A stretch of DNA of 53,447 nucleotides from Nocardia tenerifensis NBRC 101015 (lineage in GTDB: Bacteria; Actinomycetota; Actinomycetes; Mycobacteriales; Mycobacteriaceae): positions 1 through 53,447 of the forward strand of contig NZ_BAGH01000606.1 in NCBI RefSeq assembly GCF_000308715.1, written 5' to 3'. A program made the translations under genes and the position numbers. This document shows positions 1 through 8,162 of this stretch, piece by piece. Below the pieces are notes generated by a model, which did not search any database, had not been told where the DNA came from, and saw only the letters and a program-made list of their open reading frames with translations. Each line of letters begins with the position of its first letter. Positions within the stretch are counted from its first letter, which is position 1.

Positions 1-343
1 GTCAGACCGAGCAGCGCCAATTCCGGGCGGATCTGATCGATCGGTGTGCCGGCCTTATCAAGTGTGGGGCGCGGAGGGTTCCGGTCGCGGCAGTGTTCGA
101 GCTGAGTACCTTGCCTCGCAGGGGCCTCCGGTGTGATGTGTTGGCGTGTCGCTTCTACGACGATGAACCCTCAATGCCGCATTTCCGTCGACAGCATCGC
201 GGGTGCGACCGCGCCGCCGTCTATTGCCCACTCCCACGGCCGGTCACGGTGAAGTCAGCCATCAGATGCGCGGTTTGCCCCTCGCCGCCAGCGGTTTCGA
301 AGCACTAGGGTGTCAATACCCTGACTGTGGCGTTGGATGGTCC
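1..343. other. Left-edge stretch without a confident gene
   Basis: No reading frame here has a convincing start, ribosome site and protein-like composition. One minus-strand frame stays open from about position 176 to the window edge, but has no ATG, GTG or TTG start and no recognisable motif. It may be the decayed end of a gene lying outside the window. Confidence 0.4.
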
Positions 344-655
344 TCATCTGAGGAAGAGTCCGATCGCGATCGTGCCGGATGTGGCGGCCACGGCGAGCGA
401 GGTGAGTAGTGTCGCCGTGTGCGCGCTGCTGTGGTGGTCGGTCATGAGTCGCCGTCCGCGCTGGTGGCCGAGGGCTGCGAGGACGACCAAGCAGGTGGCC
501 GTCACGATCGGGGCGATGGCTGTGGGAATGCTGTTGCGTTGGGTGGCGTGATGTGCCAATAGCAGTGCGGTGCACATCGCGGTGGCGGCGGTCCGTCGCC
601 ATGCCAGCGCCGTGCGTTCGGCTTGGAGTCCCGGGTCTCGCGGGGTGGCGCTCAT
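344..655 (-). CDS. DUF202-family small membrane protein
   Basis: A 103-residue membrane protein. It has the DUF202 hallmark near the N-terminus (ERTALAWRRTA, residues about 13-23) followed by hydrophobic segments at about 27-41, 43-60 and 80-100. DUF202 (YidH-type) proteins are small inner-membrane proteins of unknown biochemical role. Its ATG overlaps the stop of the upstream gene by four bases (ATGA), so it is translationally coupled to a second DUF202 protein and is the last gene of an MFS-DUF202-DUF202 operon. The family assignment is firm; no function is claimed. Confidence 0.85.
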   Translation of the reverse strand: MSATPRDPGLQAERTALAWRRTAATAMCTALLLAHHATQRNSIPTAIAPIVTATCLVVLAALGHQRGRRLMTDHHSSAHTATLLTSLAVAATSGTIAIGLFLR

Positions 656-1038
656 CCGGTTGCCACCGCGACCCCGGCCACAATTCCGACGGCGGCGACC
701 AGCGCGGCCAAAACCATCATCAATCGAGAATCGGGCAGGGGACGGTCGTGGCGGATCGCGTTGTCGACGACGCGCCAGCGTCGGTAGGCGCCCACGGCCA
801 CCACCGCTGAGAGCCCCACAACGCTCGTCGCGATCAGAGTGCGCAGCATCGGGGTGGCGAAGGTGTGCGCCAGTTCATGGGTCGCTACGCCGCCGGCCAG
901 CAGCGCCAGCGCGGTGCGGATCCAGGCGAGGAAGGTGCGTTCCGCGGCGAGGGTGAATCGGTAGTCCACCATGGGGGTCGCGGGTTTCAGGTCGGCCGGG
1001 GCGGTAGGGGGTGATAGCGGTGTGAATAGTGTTTTCAT
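652..1038 (-). CDS. YidH/DUF202-family membrane protein
   Basis: A 128-residue protein with the family signature AAERTFLAWIRTALALLAGG at about residues 31-50 and three predicted membrane helices (about 38-52, 66-86, 105-127). The start at 1038 overlaps the stop of the MFS transporter gene in an ATGA junction, and its own stop overlaps the start of the next DUF202 gene in the same way. Two adjacent DUF202 proteins of different length are a common arrangement and may form a heteromeric membrane unit; this is inference. A much longer open frame runs upstream to 2085, but it is only the shadow of the transporter gene. Confidence 0.88.
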   Translation of the reverse strand: MKTLFTPLSPPTAPADLKPATPMVDYRFTLAAERTFLAWIRTALALLAGGVATHELAHTFATPMLRTLIATSVVGLSAVVAVGAYRRWRVVDNAIRHDRPLPDSRLMMVLAALVAAVGIVAGVAVATG

Positions 1039-2351
1039 CCAAGGTCTTTCGGGCTCGGTTCGGGTATGGCGACGCTGTCGCGGGCGTACGGTCGATACAG
1101 CGCGGCTGACCCCAAGCCGTTGACGACGGTCAGGACGACGGTGACGAGCAAAAGTGCGCCCTGTAGCCCGATGGCGTCGCCGAGGAACCCGGTGAGCAGG
1201 GCGTATCCGGCGTAAGCGAGGCCTTCGACCATGGACACCGAGACCGCGAAGGCCAGCGGCCGCAGCCGCGGCGCCACCACGGCCATGATGAGGGGTCGAT
1301 TGACCACCGGCACTTGGCCCTGCAGGAAACCGAGCAGACCGAACAGGGCCGCATAGATCGCGATCGAGCCCCACATCAGCTGCGTGGTGAGCAATGCGAC
1401 TGCGGCGAAGAGGATTTGGCTCGCCTGCAGCATCACGACTCGGCCGCTGCTGGGAAGTAGGCGATGGATGGCGTCGTTGGCGCGACCGCCGACGATGGTT
1501 CCGGAAAGGTAGCCCACCGCGAACGGGAGCGCGACGACAGATGCTACGGCGGTGCTGAATCCGCGTTCCTCGACGAGGAATACGACTCCGAAGCTCATGA
1601 TCACGTTCTGGCCGGAGAGCGCCCGCTGTAACAGAATCAGGCGAAACGATTTGATCCTCAGTATTTCCCGCAGCTCCCGCTGGATGGCCCGAGCCTTGCC
1701 CTCGATGATTTCCAGTGGTTGGGAGGGTGTGGGCGCGAGGGTGAGCGCGTCGTGGTGGGGGTCGTCGAGAAACAGCATGATCAGGATGCCGATGAGCACG
1801 CAGACCCCGCCGGAGATGAGGTAGCCGTAGCGCCATCCGTCCGCGGATCCGGACAGCAGACCGAACAGGGGAGCGCTGCCGCCCGCGATGATGGCGACAC
1901 CGCCGTAGAGGATCCCGGTGGCGCGCCCGCGCCGGTCGTCGTCGTAGATGTCGCCGAGGATGGACAGCGCGATCGGTCCCGCGCCCGCGAAACCGGCCGC
2001 GGCGATGCCGTAGAGGATGACGAATTGCAGGAAACTGGTGGAGAATCCGGCGAAGATGACCCAGACGCCCCAGAACCCCGAACATACCGCGAGCACTGTT
2101 TTGCGGGGGTAGCGCTGGGCGAGCAATGCCCAGAGGAACGCGGCGAACACACCGACGGCTTTGGATACCGCGACCACGGTTCCCAGCGCTGCCGAGGAGA
2201 GTCCCAGCGCTTCCCGCAGGAGCGGGAAGAGCACGGTCGTCAGGCTCGATTCGGTGTTGTCCATCGCGGTGGACGCGGTCAGCAGGCTCAATGTTCGGGC
2301 GCGGCGCGCCCGGTGTGGGGGCGCGGCCAGACCGGTGGTCTCGGTGCTCAT
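1035..2351 (-). CDS. Major facilitator superfamily transporter
   Basis: A 438-residue protein with about 12 hydrophobic helices. The start was set at ATG 2351 because AGAGGAA lies just upstream and the first transmembrane helix region begins about 35 residues later. The loop between helices 2 and 3 (LLAQRYPRKTVLAV) fits the MFS A-motif region. A long cytoplasmic middle loop rich in charged residues (about residues 205-245) separates the two six-helix halves. The substrate cannot be read from the sequence. It is the first gene of an operon with two DUF202 membrane proteins, both coupled by ATGA overlaps. Confidence 0.88.
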   Translation of the reverse strand: MSTETTGLAAPPHRARRARTLSLLTASTAMDNTESSLTTVLFPLLREALGLSSAALGTVVAVSKAVGVFAAFLWALLAQRYPRKTVLAVCSGFWGVWVIFAGFSTSFLQFVILYGIAAAGFAGAGPIALSILGDIYDDDRRGRATGILYGGVAIIAGGSAPLFGLLSGSADGWRYGYLISGGVCVLIGILIMLFLDDPHHDALTLAPTPSQPLEIIEGKARAIQRELREILRIKSFRLILLQRALSGQNVIMSFGVVFLVEERGFSTAVASVVALPFAVGYLSGTIVGGRANDAIHRLLPSSGRVVMLQASQILFAAVALLTTQLMWGSIAIYAALFGLLGFLQGQVPVVNRPLIMAVVAPRLRPLAFAVSVSMVEGLAYAGYALLTGFLGDAIGLQGALLLVTVVLTVVNGLGSAALYRPYARDSVAIPEPSPKDLG

Positions 2352-2449
2352 GGAATTCCTCTCGAGCGATGACGTGAGATGGCGTCCGGTGGGTGCGACG
2401 GGTGGACCGGATGGGGGGTCCACCCGCGCTTCGAGGAGGGGACGCGGTG

Positions 2450-3154
2450 TTACTTCACTGCTTTGGGTGCCGGGGATGTGATGGTGGTGAAGTACTGCAC
2501 GGCCGCCATGACCGCGACGGGGGCAGCGACGAGGAGGGCGCCGGCGAGGGTGCCCAGGGCGCCGACGGCCATCACGCCACCGAGGCAGCCGATGGCCGCG
2601 GCGGGCAGGAAGGCGCCGAACAGGCCGATGATGGCCGCGGCGGCGACCGTTGCTCCGGCGATGCCGCCGAGGATGCACCCGACGGCCGCGCCGCCGATGC
2701 CTCCCACGATCGTGCCGATGGTGCCGCCGGTCTGGATGGTGGAGGTCATGCGGCTCCAGGCCGCCTGTTCGCGCTCGTACTCCGACTTCCACGGAGCCTG
2801 GTTCTCGAACGGGAGCGCGACGGGCTGGTAGCGGGCATTCTCCCGATCGAACCGTGGGGTGAGTGTCGCGGTTCGGCCCTGGATATCGGCGACGATCGGA
2901 AACACGAAATCGTCGACGCGGAAGGACAATTCGGTACCCGCGAGCACTGTTCCCGCGTTGGATTTGATTTTGAAGGTGCCATCCTCAACGGCCATCGAAC
3001 CGGAGTCGGTGGTAATGACCGTCGCGTGTTCGCTGGCGTGGGTCGTGTAGTTCACCACCTGGTGTTCTGCGGGCGCGGCCGCCGCCGCGCCGGCGGCGAT
3101 GGTCAGCGCGGCGATCAGTGTGCCGGCGGTAAGGGTAGCGGTGGTGTTGCTCAT
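2450..3154 (-). CDS. Secreted glycine/alanine-rich protein, DUF8020-like N-terminal domain
   Basis: A 234-residue protein with a cleavable signal peptide (residues 1-27, cleavage likely after an Ala-rich stretch), a small all-beta domain (about 30-115, with the pattern DGTFKI...FPIVADIQGRTATLTPRFD) and a long Gly/Ala-rich hydrophobic C-terminal half (about 138-225). The second half contains many GxxxG repeats (TIGTIVGGIGGAAVG), a glycine-zipper pattern seen in proteins that pack tightly in membranes. The N-terminal pattern resembles secreted Nocardia proteins assigned to DUF8020. It sits alone between the MFS operon and a TetR gene. Function unknown; a cell-envelope or pore-like role is a guess. 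Confidence 0.8.
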   Translation of the reverse strand: MSNTTATLTAGTLIAALTIAAGAAAAAPAEHQVVNYTTHASEHATVITTDSGSMAVEDGTFKIKSNAGTVLAGTELSFRVDDFVFPIVADIQGRTATLTPRFDRENARYQPVALPFENQAPWKSEYEREQAAWSRMTSTIQTGGTIGTIVGGIGGAAVGCILGGIAGATVAAAAIIGLFGAFLPAAAIGCLGGVMAVGALGTLAGALLVAAPVAVMAAVQYFTTITSPAPKAVK

Positions 3155-3360
3155 CGTGTCCTTCGATTCAGGTCATGGCGTAGCGGTTCGGCGAACCTGC
3201 GGGATCGTCGTGCGGTTCCACGCGCTCCGCGGTGGATGACCGCCTGTCCTCGGCTGTGACGGGTCACACAGGCGAGCGGCGGTGACGGCAATAACACCAT
3301 GACTGGTCGCAAAGTTCAATAGCGAACACGATGTCTATCATTGGTCGCACTGTATTGCGT

Positions 3361-3391
3361 AAAAAAAGCGGTGACCATGGTGGTCACCGCT
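3361..3391 (-). terminator. Rho-independent terminator after the TetR gene
   Basis: A perfect 10-bp stem (AGCGGTGACC / GGTCACCGCT) with a 5-base loop is followed, on the minus strand, by a run of seven T. It lies 24 bases beyond the TetR stop codon and has the classic intrinsic-terminator shape, which is uncommon in this GC-rich window. Confidence 0.85.
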
Positions 3392-3414
3392 CGGGTGGGT
3401 TCGGGCTCGCCGGG

Positions 3415-4020
3415 TCAGGCTGGTGGTTCGTCCTCGAAACCCATAGCCCGGTATCGGCCGTGTAGCGACAGGGTGCGCAGCATCGCGGCGACATCCTCGA
3501 GTGGAACCGGCGGCGGATCGGTCTCGAGCCACCACTGCATGATCGCGGTCTGCTCGCCGACCCAGGCGCGGGCCAGCACGTAGATGTCCATCTTTGGCGT
3601 GACGCCGAGATTCTTCGCCCGCGCGGCGAAGGTGGCCGCGGCTACGGCGGTGCGGTCCTCGATGTAGCGCCGCAGCGCCCGGCCGTCGCCTTCGCCGCGC
3701 AGGATCACCCGGTAGGCGTCGCGCTCCTCGGCCGCGTGCCGGAACACCTCCAGTACGGGTTTGCCGGTGAAGCCGACCTCGCCGGGGTCGGCCAGGGGTT
3801 CCAGGCGCTGGTTCAGGTCCTCGATCAGATCGGTGACGATCTGCTGCAGCAGATCGTCTTTGTCGGTGTAGTGGCTGTAGAACGTGGCTCGGCCCAGGTC
3901 GGCGCGGGCGGTGATGTCTTCGACCGTGACGCTGGAGTAACCGCGCTCGAGCGTCAGGGAAACCAGGGCCTCGCGCAGCGCGCGGCGGCTGCGCCGGACG
4001 CGACGGTCTTCGGGCGGCAC
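3415..4020 (-). CDS. TetR/AcrR-family transcriptional regulator
   Basis: The N-terminal helix-turn-helix is clear: VTVEDITARADLGRATFYSH followed by YTDKDDLL. The C-terminal half is the helical ligand/dimer domain. I prefer GTG 4020, which has GAGAGAGAGG eight bases upstream; a GTG at 4077 would add 19 residues but has no ribosome site. It is divergent from the acyl-CoA ligase operon, so it most likely represses that operon and itself in response to an acyl-CoA-type ligand; that ligand is inferred only from the neighbours. Confidence 0.88.
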   Translation of the reverse strand: MPPEDRRVRRSRRALREALVSLTLERGYSSVTVEDITARADLGRATFYSHYTDKDDLLQQIVTDLIEDLNQRLEPLADPGEVGFTGKPVLEVFRHAAEERDAYRVILRGEGDGRALRRYIEDRTAVAAATFAARAKNLGVTPKMDIYVLARAWVGEQTAIMQWWLETDPPPVPLEDVAAMLRTLSLHGRYRAMGFEDEPPA

Positions 4021-4138
4021 GATTCGGGCCTCTCTCTCGGCGTGACTTGAAGGGTCAGCATAGCGGGGCGTTGACACCGCGACAGTAAATAGACATGCTG
4101 TTCAATATCAGTCACTGCGTCATATTTGGAGTCTGTTG

Positions 4139-5683
4139 ATGAACCTGGGCGGTTATTTGACCCGAAGCGCCACTTTCTGGCCCGAGCGCGAGGCGCTGGT
4201 CTGCGGCCCGGCGCGATGGAATTACCGCAGGCTGGAGGACGAAGCGAACCGATTGGCTTCGGCCCTGCTGCGCACCGGCATCACGCCCGGACAGGCTGTC
4301 GCCACCTTCGCCGCCAACTGCGGAGAACTCGTAGTGACCGAAATGGCGCTGTCGAAGGGCGGTTTCGTGCGGGTGCCGATCAACGCCCGGCTGGCCGGCG
4401 GGGAGCTGGCGCACGTGCTGCGTGACGCGGACGTGCGCGTGTTGTTCGTCGATACCGCCCATGCCGCAGCCGCTTTCACCGCCGTCGCCGAAGCGGGAAT
4501 CGACTGCGCGGTTTTCGATTACGCCGACGCCGGGACCTACGGGAAACTGCTCGAGCAAGGCAGCGCCAAGCCGATTTCTGTCGACGTCGACGAAGATCAT
4601 CCGGCGGTCCTGAACTACACCTCGGGCTCGACCGGTTCGCTCAAAGCTGCGGTGCAGACCACCGGAAACCGGCTGGCCAATATGCGCAAACGGTTGATGA
4701 GTCCGGGCTCGGCGCCGCACCTGAACGAGCGCTACCTGGCTCCTGGTCCGATTACCCACGCCTCGGGGATGGTCTTGCTGGCGGTCCTGTCGCGCGGCGG
4801 GGCGGTGGTGATCCTGCCTGCCTTCGAGACCGGCACATTTCTGCGCACCATCGAAACCGAGCGCGTCACCGCCACTTTCGTTGTGCCGACGATGTTGAAC
4901 ATGCTGATGCAGCACCCGGCGATCACCGAGGTGGATTTGTCCAGCCTCACCTGTCTCGGTGTCGGCGGCGCACCCGTGTCGCCGCAACGGCTGCGAGACG
5001 CGGTGGATGTTTTCGGGCCGGTCGTGATGCAGGGCTACGGCCTCGGCGAGACCACCAGCGGCATCACGGTATTGACTTCCGAGGACATCGTGCACGGCAT
5101 CGAATCCGACCCGGAATTGCTCAGCTCCTGCGGCCGCCCGGTCTTCGACACCGAGGTCCGCGTCGTCGACGACGCCGGAATCCCGTTGCCCGCAGGCGAA
5201 ATCGGCGAAATCGTGGCCCGCGGGCCGGATTGTGTGCGCGAGTACTGGCACGAACCGGAGCTGTCGGCGGAGACGTTCCGGGACGGGTGGGTGCACACCG
5301 GCGATGTCGGCTACTTCCGGCACGACGGCTATCTGTTCATCGTCGACCGCAAGAAGGACATGATCATCTCCGGCGGCTTCAACATCTACTGCAGCGAGGT
5401 CGAAGCCGTCCTCTACGAGCATCCCGCGGTCGCCGAAGCCTGTGTGGTCGGCGTGCCCGACGAGCAGTGGGGTGAAGCGGTCAAGGCAGTGGTCGTGGCC
5501 CGCGCGGGCACCGACCCGACCGAGGCAGAGCTGATTGAGCACTGCGCCGCCAAGCTGGCGCGGATGAAGAAGCCGCAGTCAGTGGACTTCGTCCCCACCC
5601 TGCCGGTCAACCGCAACGGCAAACTCGACCGCCGCGCCGTGCGCGCACCCTACTGGACCACCACCGCACGCGGCGTCAACTGA
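4139..5683 (+). CDS. Class I adenylate-forming acyl-CoA synthetase (fatty-acid-CoA ligase family)
   Basis: A 514-residue ANL-superfamily enzyme that activates a carboxylic acid with ATP and CoA. Motifs in order: phosphate-binding loop YTSGSTGSLKA (about 161-171; a variant of the usual TSGTTGxPKG), GYGLGETT (about 300-307), DGWVHTGDVG (about 380-389), the hinge/core VDRKKDMIISGGFNIY (about 401-416) and the catalytic lysine in NRNGKLDRRA near the C-terminus. The start is ATG 4139 with GGAG eight bases upstream; a TTG at 4136 is possible. It leads an operon with an acyl-CoA dehydrogenase (17-base gap) and a serine hydrolase, next to a divergent TetR gene. Chain-length preference cannot be read. 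Confidence 0.92.
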   Translation: MNLGGYLTRSATFWPEREALVCGPARWNYRRLEDEANRLASALLRTGITPGQAVATFAANCGELVVTEMALSKGGFVRVPINARLAGGELAHVLRDADVRVLFVDTAHAAAAFTAVAEAGIDCAVFDYADAGTYGKLLEQGSAKPISVDVDEDHPAVLNYTSGSTGSLKAAVQTTGNRLANMRKRLMSPGSAPHLNERYLAPGPITHASGMVLLAVLSRGGAVVILPAFETGTFLRTIETERVTATFVVPTMLNMLMQHPAITEVDLSSLTCLGVGGAPVSPQRLRDAVDVFGPVVMQGYGLGETTSGITVLTSEDIVHGIESDPELLSSCGRPVFDTEVRVVDDAGIPLPAGEIGEIVARGPDCVREYWHEPELSAETFRDGWVHTGDVGYFRHDGYLFIVDRKKDMIISGGFNIYCSEVEAVLYEHPAVAEACVVGVPDEQWGEAVKAVVVARAGTDPTEAELIEHCAAKLARMKKPQSVDFVPTLPVNRNGKLDRRAVRAPYWTTTARGVN

Positions 5684-5699
5684 AAGCAGAGACCTCGCA

Positions 5700-6878
5700 A
5701 TGACTTTCACCCTTACTCCGAGCTATTCCGACAACCCGCAGCTACAAGATCTGGTCGAACGGCTGCGCACCTACCTCGACACCGAGCTCGCCGACTACGA
5801 GGCCGGACTCGGGCTGACCCGCGAATCGCGCTACACCCGCCAGACTTTGGAGCCGGTGTGGCAACGCAGCCGCGAGCTCGGCTTCTACGGCATCCACCTG
5901 CCCGCCGAATATGGTGGCCAGGGCCTGAGTTTCACCGAACTGGCCGCCCTGAAAGAAGAGATCGGCGCCTCCGGGCGCATCCTGGCAACCTCGGTGCTCG
6001 GCGACATGGGCGGACCGCTACGGGTCGGCTCGATCTTCGAGCACGCCACCGCCTACCAGCTGGAGAAGTATCTGCTGCCGGTGCTGCGCGGCGAACGCGC
6101 GTGCTGCTTCTCGCTGACCGAACAAGACGCAGGTTCCGACGTGCGCGGCATCCGCACCACCGCCACCCCGGACGGCGACGGCTGGCGGCTCAACGGCCAC
6201 AAGGTCTTCTCCAGTGCGGGACCCTTCGCGGACTTCTCGGTCCTTATCGCCCGCATGGCCGGCACCGACACCTACTCCGCGTTCCTGGTAGACCTCGACG
6301 CCCCCGGATGCACAGTGGCAGAAGGGGATCTGCCGATGTCGGGAGAGCACATCGAAGCCGACATCCTGCTCCACGACTGCTACGTCGGCCCCGAACAACT
6401 GCTCGGCGACATCGGCCAAGGCCTGCGCATCGGATTGGGCCGCGTCACGGTCAACCGGCTGCTGCACTGCCCCACCGCGCTCGGCGGCGCCCGCCGCGCA
6501 CTGACCTTGTCGGTGGACTACGCCAAAACCCGGATGGTCAACGGTGCCCCGCTGGGGATGCTGCAATCGATCCAGCATCGCCTGGCGGATATGGCAGCCG
6601 ACTACTACGCCGCCCGGTCGATGACCTACGACGCACTCGCCGCACTCGACGCCGGGAGCAGGCCGCGGGTCGAGGCATTCCTGTGCAAGCTGTTCGTCGC
6701 GGAAAAGGCGTTCGACATCGCTGACCACGCGGTCCAGATACACGGCAAAGCCGGTGTGGTGCGCGGCAGCGAAATCGAATCGCTGTTCCAACGCCTGCGC
6801 ATGTTCCGCATCCTCACCGGGTCCTCGGAAATCCAGCGCAACGGCATCGCCCGCGAACTGCTCCTCGCCCAACCCTGA
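5700..6878 (+). CDS. Acyl-CoA dehydrogenase-like flavoprotein lacking both usual catalytic glutamates
   Basis: A 392-residue protein with the full acyl-CoA dehydrogenase fold. It has an N-terminal helical domain, the FAD/substrate-loop motif CCFSLTEQDAGSDV (about 137-150), a beta-domain, and the C-terminal flavin motif GSSEIQRN (about 374-381). The residue matching the catalytic Glu of medium-chain enzymes (in IYEGT) is Thr here (ILTGS). The alternative Glu of the isovaleryl/long-chain type (LDLER) is Asn (VTVNR). It may use another base, work with a partner subunit, or catalyse a different reaction. It lies 17 bases after the ligase gene, so the pair should act on the same acyl-CoA. Confidence 0.88.
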   Translation: MTFTLTPSYSDNPQLQDLVERLRTYLDTELADYEAGLGLTRESRYTRQTLEPVWQRSRELGFYGIHLPAEYGGQGLSFTELAALKEEIGASGRILATSVLGDMGGPLRVGSIFEHATAYQLEKYLLPVLRGERACCFSLTEQDAGSDVRGIRTTATPDGDGWRLNGHKVFSSAGPFADFSVLIARMAGTDTYSAFLVDLDAPGCTVAEGDLPMSGEHIEADILLHDCYVGPEQLLGDIGQGLRIGLGRVTVNRLLHCPTALGGARRALTLSVDYAKTRMVNGAPLGMLQSIQHRLADMAADYYAARSMTYDALAALDAGSRPRVEAFLCKLFVAEKAFDIADHAVQIHGKAGVVRGSEIESLFQRLRMFRILTGSSEIQRNGIARELLLAQP

Positions 6879-6932
6879 ATTCCCCGACGACCGACGAGCC
6901 CACAAGCGGCCTCCGGAAGGAACCCCGGCACC

Positions 6933-8129
6933 GTGACAGCAACGCTGCGCAACGACGACATCATTTGGGGGCGTGGGTTTCTCGATCCCGCCCACGTTCG
7001 CCACAACGCGACATCGGTGCGCGAAACCGGGCCCACCCGAGCGGTATGGCGCGGCGCGGAAAACCCTCGGCCGCTGAGCACTGGTCTGGTCGACCTGTCG
7101 GAGATCTCCGTCGCCTGGACCCATGGCCGCACCGTCGCGCTGGCGACGGCGCTGGCCGAATCCGAGACCGACGCACTGCTGGTCATGCACCGCGGCCGCA
7201 AAGTCTATGAGACATACCTGCACGGCTACCGGGCACACGAACCGCACCTGAACGCCTCCGCGGCCAAGTCCTACCTCGGCTTGCTGGCAGCACTGCTCGA
7301 AGACGAAGGCCTGCTCAGCCGCAAAACGCAAGTCGCGCACTACGTTCCCGAATTCGCCGGAACCGGATACGGCGACGCGACGGTCGACCAGCTCCTGCAC
7401 ATGAGCACCGACGTCCGCTTCGGCGACCGCCCCTACGATCGAGTGCTGGAAGCCCACCGCTACTGGGCCGTGGTGACGCCATCGCTACGGCCGCAAGGCT
7501 ACCGCGGTCCCACCACCATCCTCGACCACCTTGCCACCGCCCGCGCCGCCGGCCCTTACGGCCGCGCATTCCGTTACGAGAACGGCAATGTCGAAGGACT
7601 CGCGGAGGTGCTGCGCCGCATCACCGGAATCTCGACCGCCGAACTGTTCAGCACACTGCTCTGGTCGAAAATCGGCGCCGCCGAGGACGGGTGCTACATG
7701 CTCGATCCCGCGGGCACGGAGATGGCGTGCGGCGGTTTCGCCGCCACCGCGCCCGACGTCGCCCGGCTCGGGGAGATGCTGCGGTGCGGCGGTGCCGTCG
7801 GTGACCGGCAGATCGTTCCCGCCCGCGTGGTCGATGCGATCGCGCGCGTGCCGGAGGGCCTTACGGCCCGGGTCCGGCTGCCCCGAGATGGTGCCGACGC
7901 ACCGGCGTCGTTGAGCTACCGCGACCTCTGGTGGCTGCTCAACGACGGCCACGGCTCTTATATGGCCAGCGGAATTCACGGCCAACGCTTGCTCATTTCC
8001 CCGGGAAATGATTTGGTGATCGTCCACTACGGCGCGCATATCCTCTCACCGTCGGCACCGCAAACCCCGCTGGTCGGACTCTTCGCGCAGATCGCCGCCA
8101 TACTGATGGGCTCGGCAACTCGCACCTGA
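6933..8129 (+). CDS. Serine beta-lactamase-like hydrolase (class C / esterase family)
   Basis: A 398-residue protein of the beta-lactamase/penicillin-binding superfamily that also holds esterases and amidases. The nucleophile motif is SAAK (S109-K112), the YxN motif is YENGN (about residue 213), and a C-terminal SGIHGQ segment lies where the third motif is expected. No signal peptide is visible, so a cytoplasmic esterase or amidase is more likely than an antibiotic-degrading enzyme. The start is GTG 6933, with GGAAGGA upstream. It is the third gene of the ligase/dehydrogenase operon. Confidence 0.85.
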   Translation: MTATLRNDDIIWGRGFLDPAHVRHNATSVRETGPTRAVWRGAENPRPLSTGLVDLSEISVAWTHGRTVALATALAESETDALLVMHRGRKVYETYLHGYRAHEPHLNASAAKSYLGLLAALLEDEGLLSRKTQVAHYVPEFAGTGYGDATVDQLLHMSTDVRFGDRPYDRVLEAHRYWAVVTPSLRPQGYRGPTTILDHLATARAAGPYGRAFRYENGNVEGLAEVLRRITGISTAELFSTLLWSKIGAAEDGCYMLDPAGTEMACGGFAATAPDVARLGEMLRCGGAVGDRQIVPARVVDAIARVPEGLTARVRLPRDGADAPASLSYRDLWWLLNDGHGSYMASGIHGQRLLISPGNDLVIVHYGAHILSPSAPQTPLVGLFAQIAAILMGSATRT

Positions 8130-8162
8130 GGCAGGTGAATGCGCGGCCGAGCCCTCCAGGTT

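Noticed and set aside
1..176. Open minus-strand frame reaching the left edge
   Set aside because: No start codon, no ribosome site and no family motif.
4112..5542. Long minus-strand open frame opposite the acyl-CoA ligase
   Set aside because: It is the GC-rich antisense shadow of the ligase gene, with no motif of its own.
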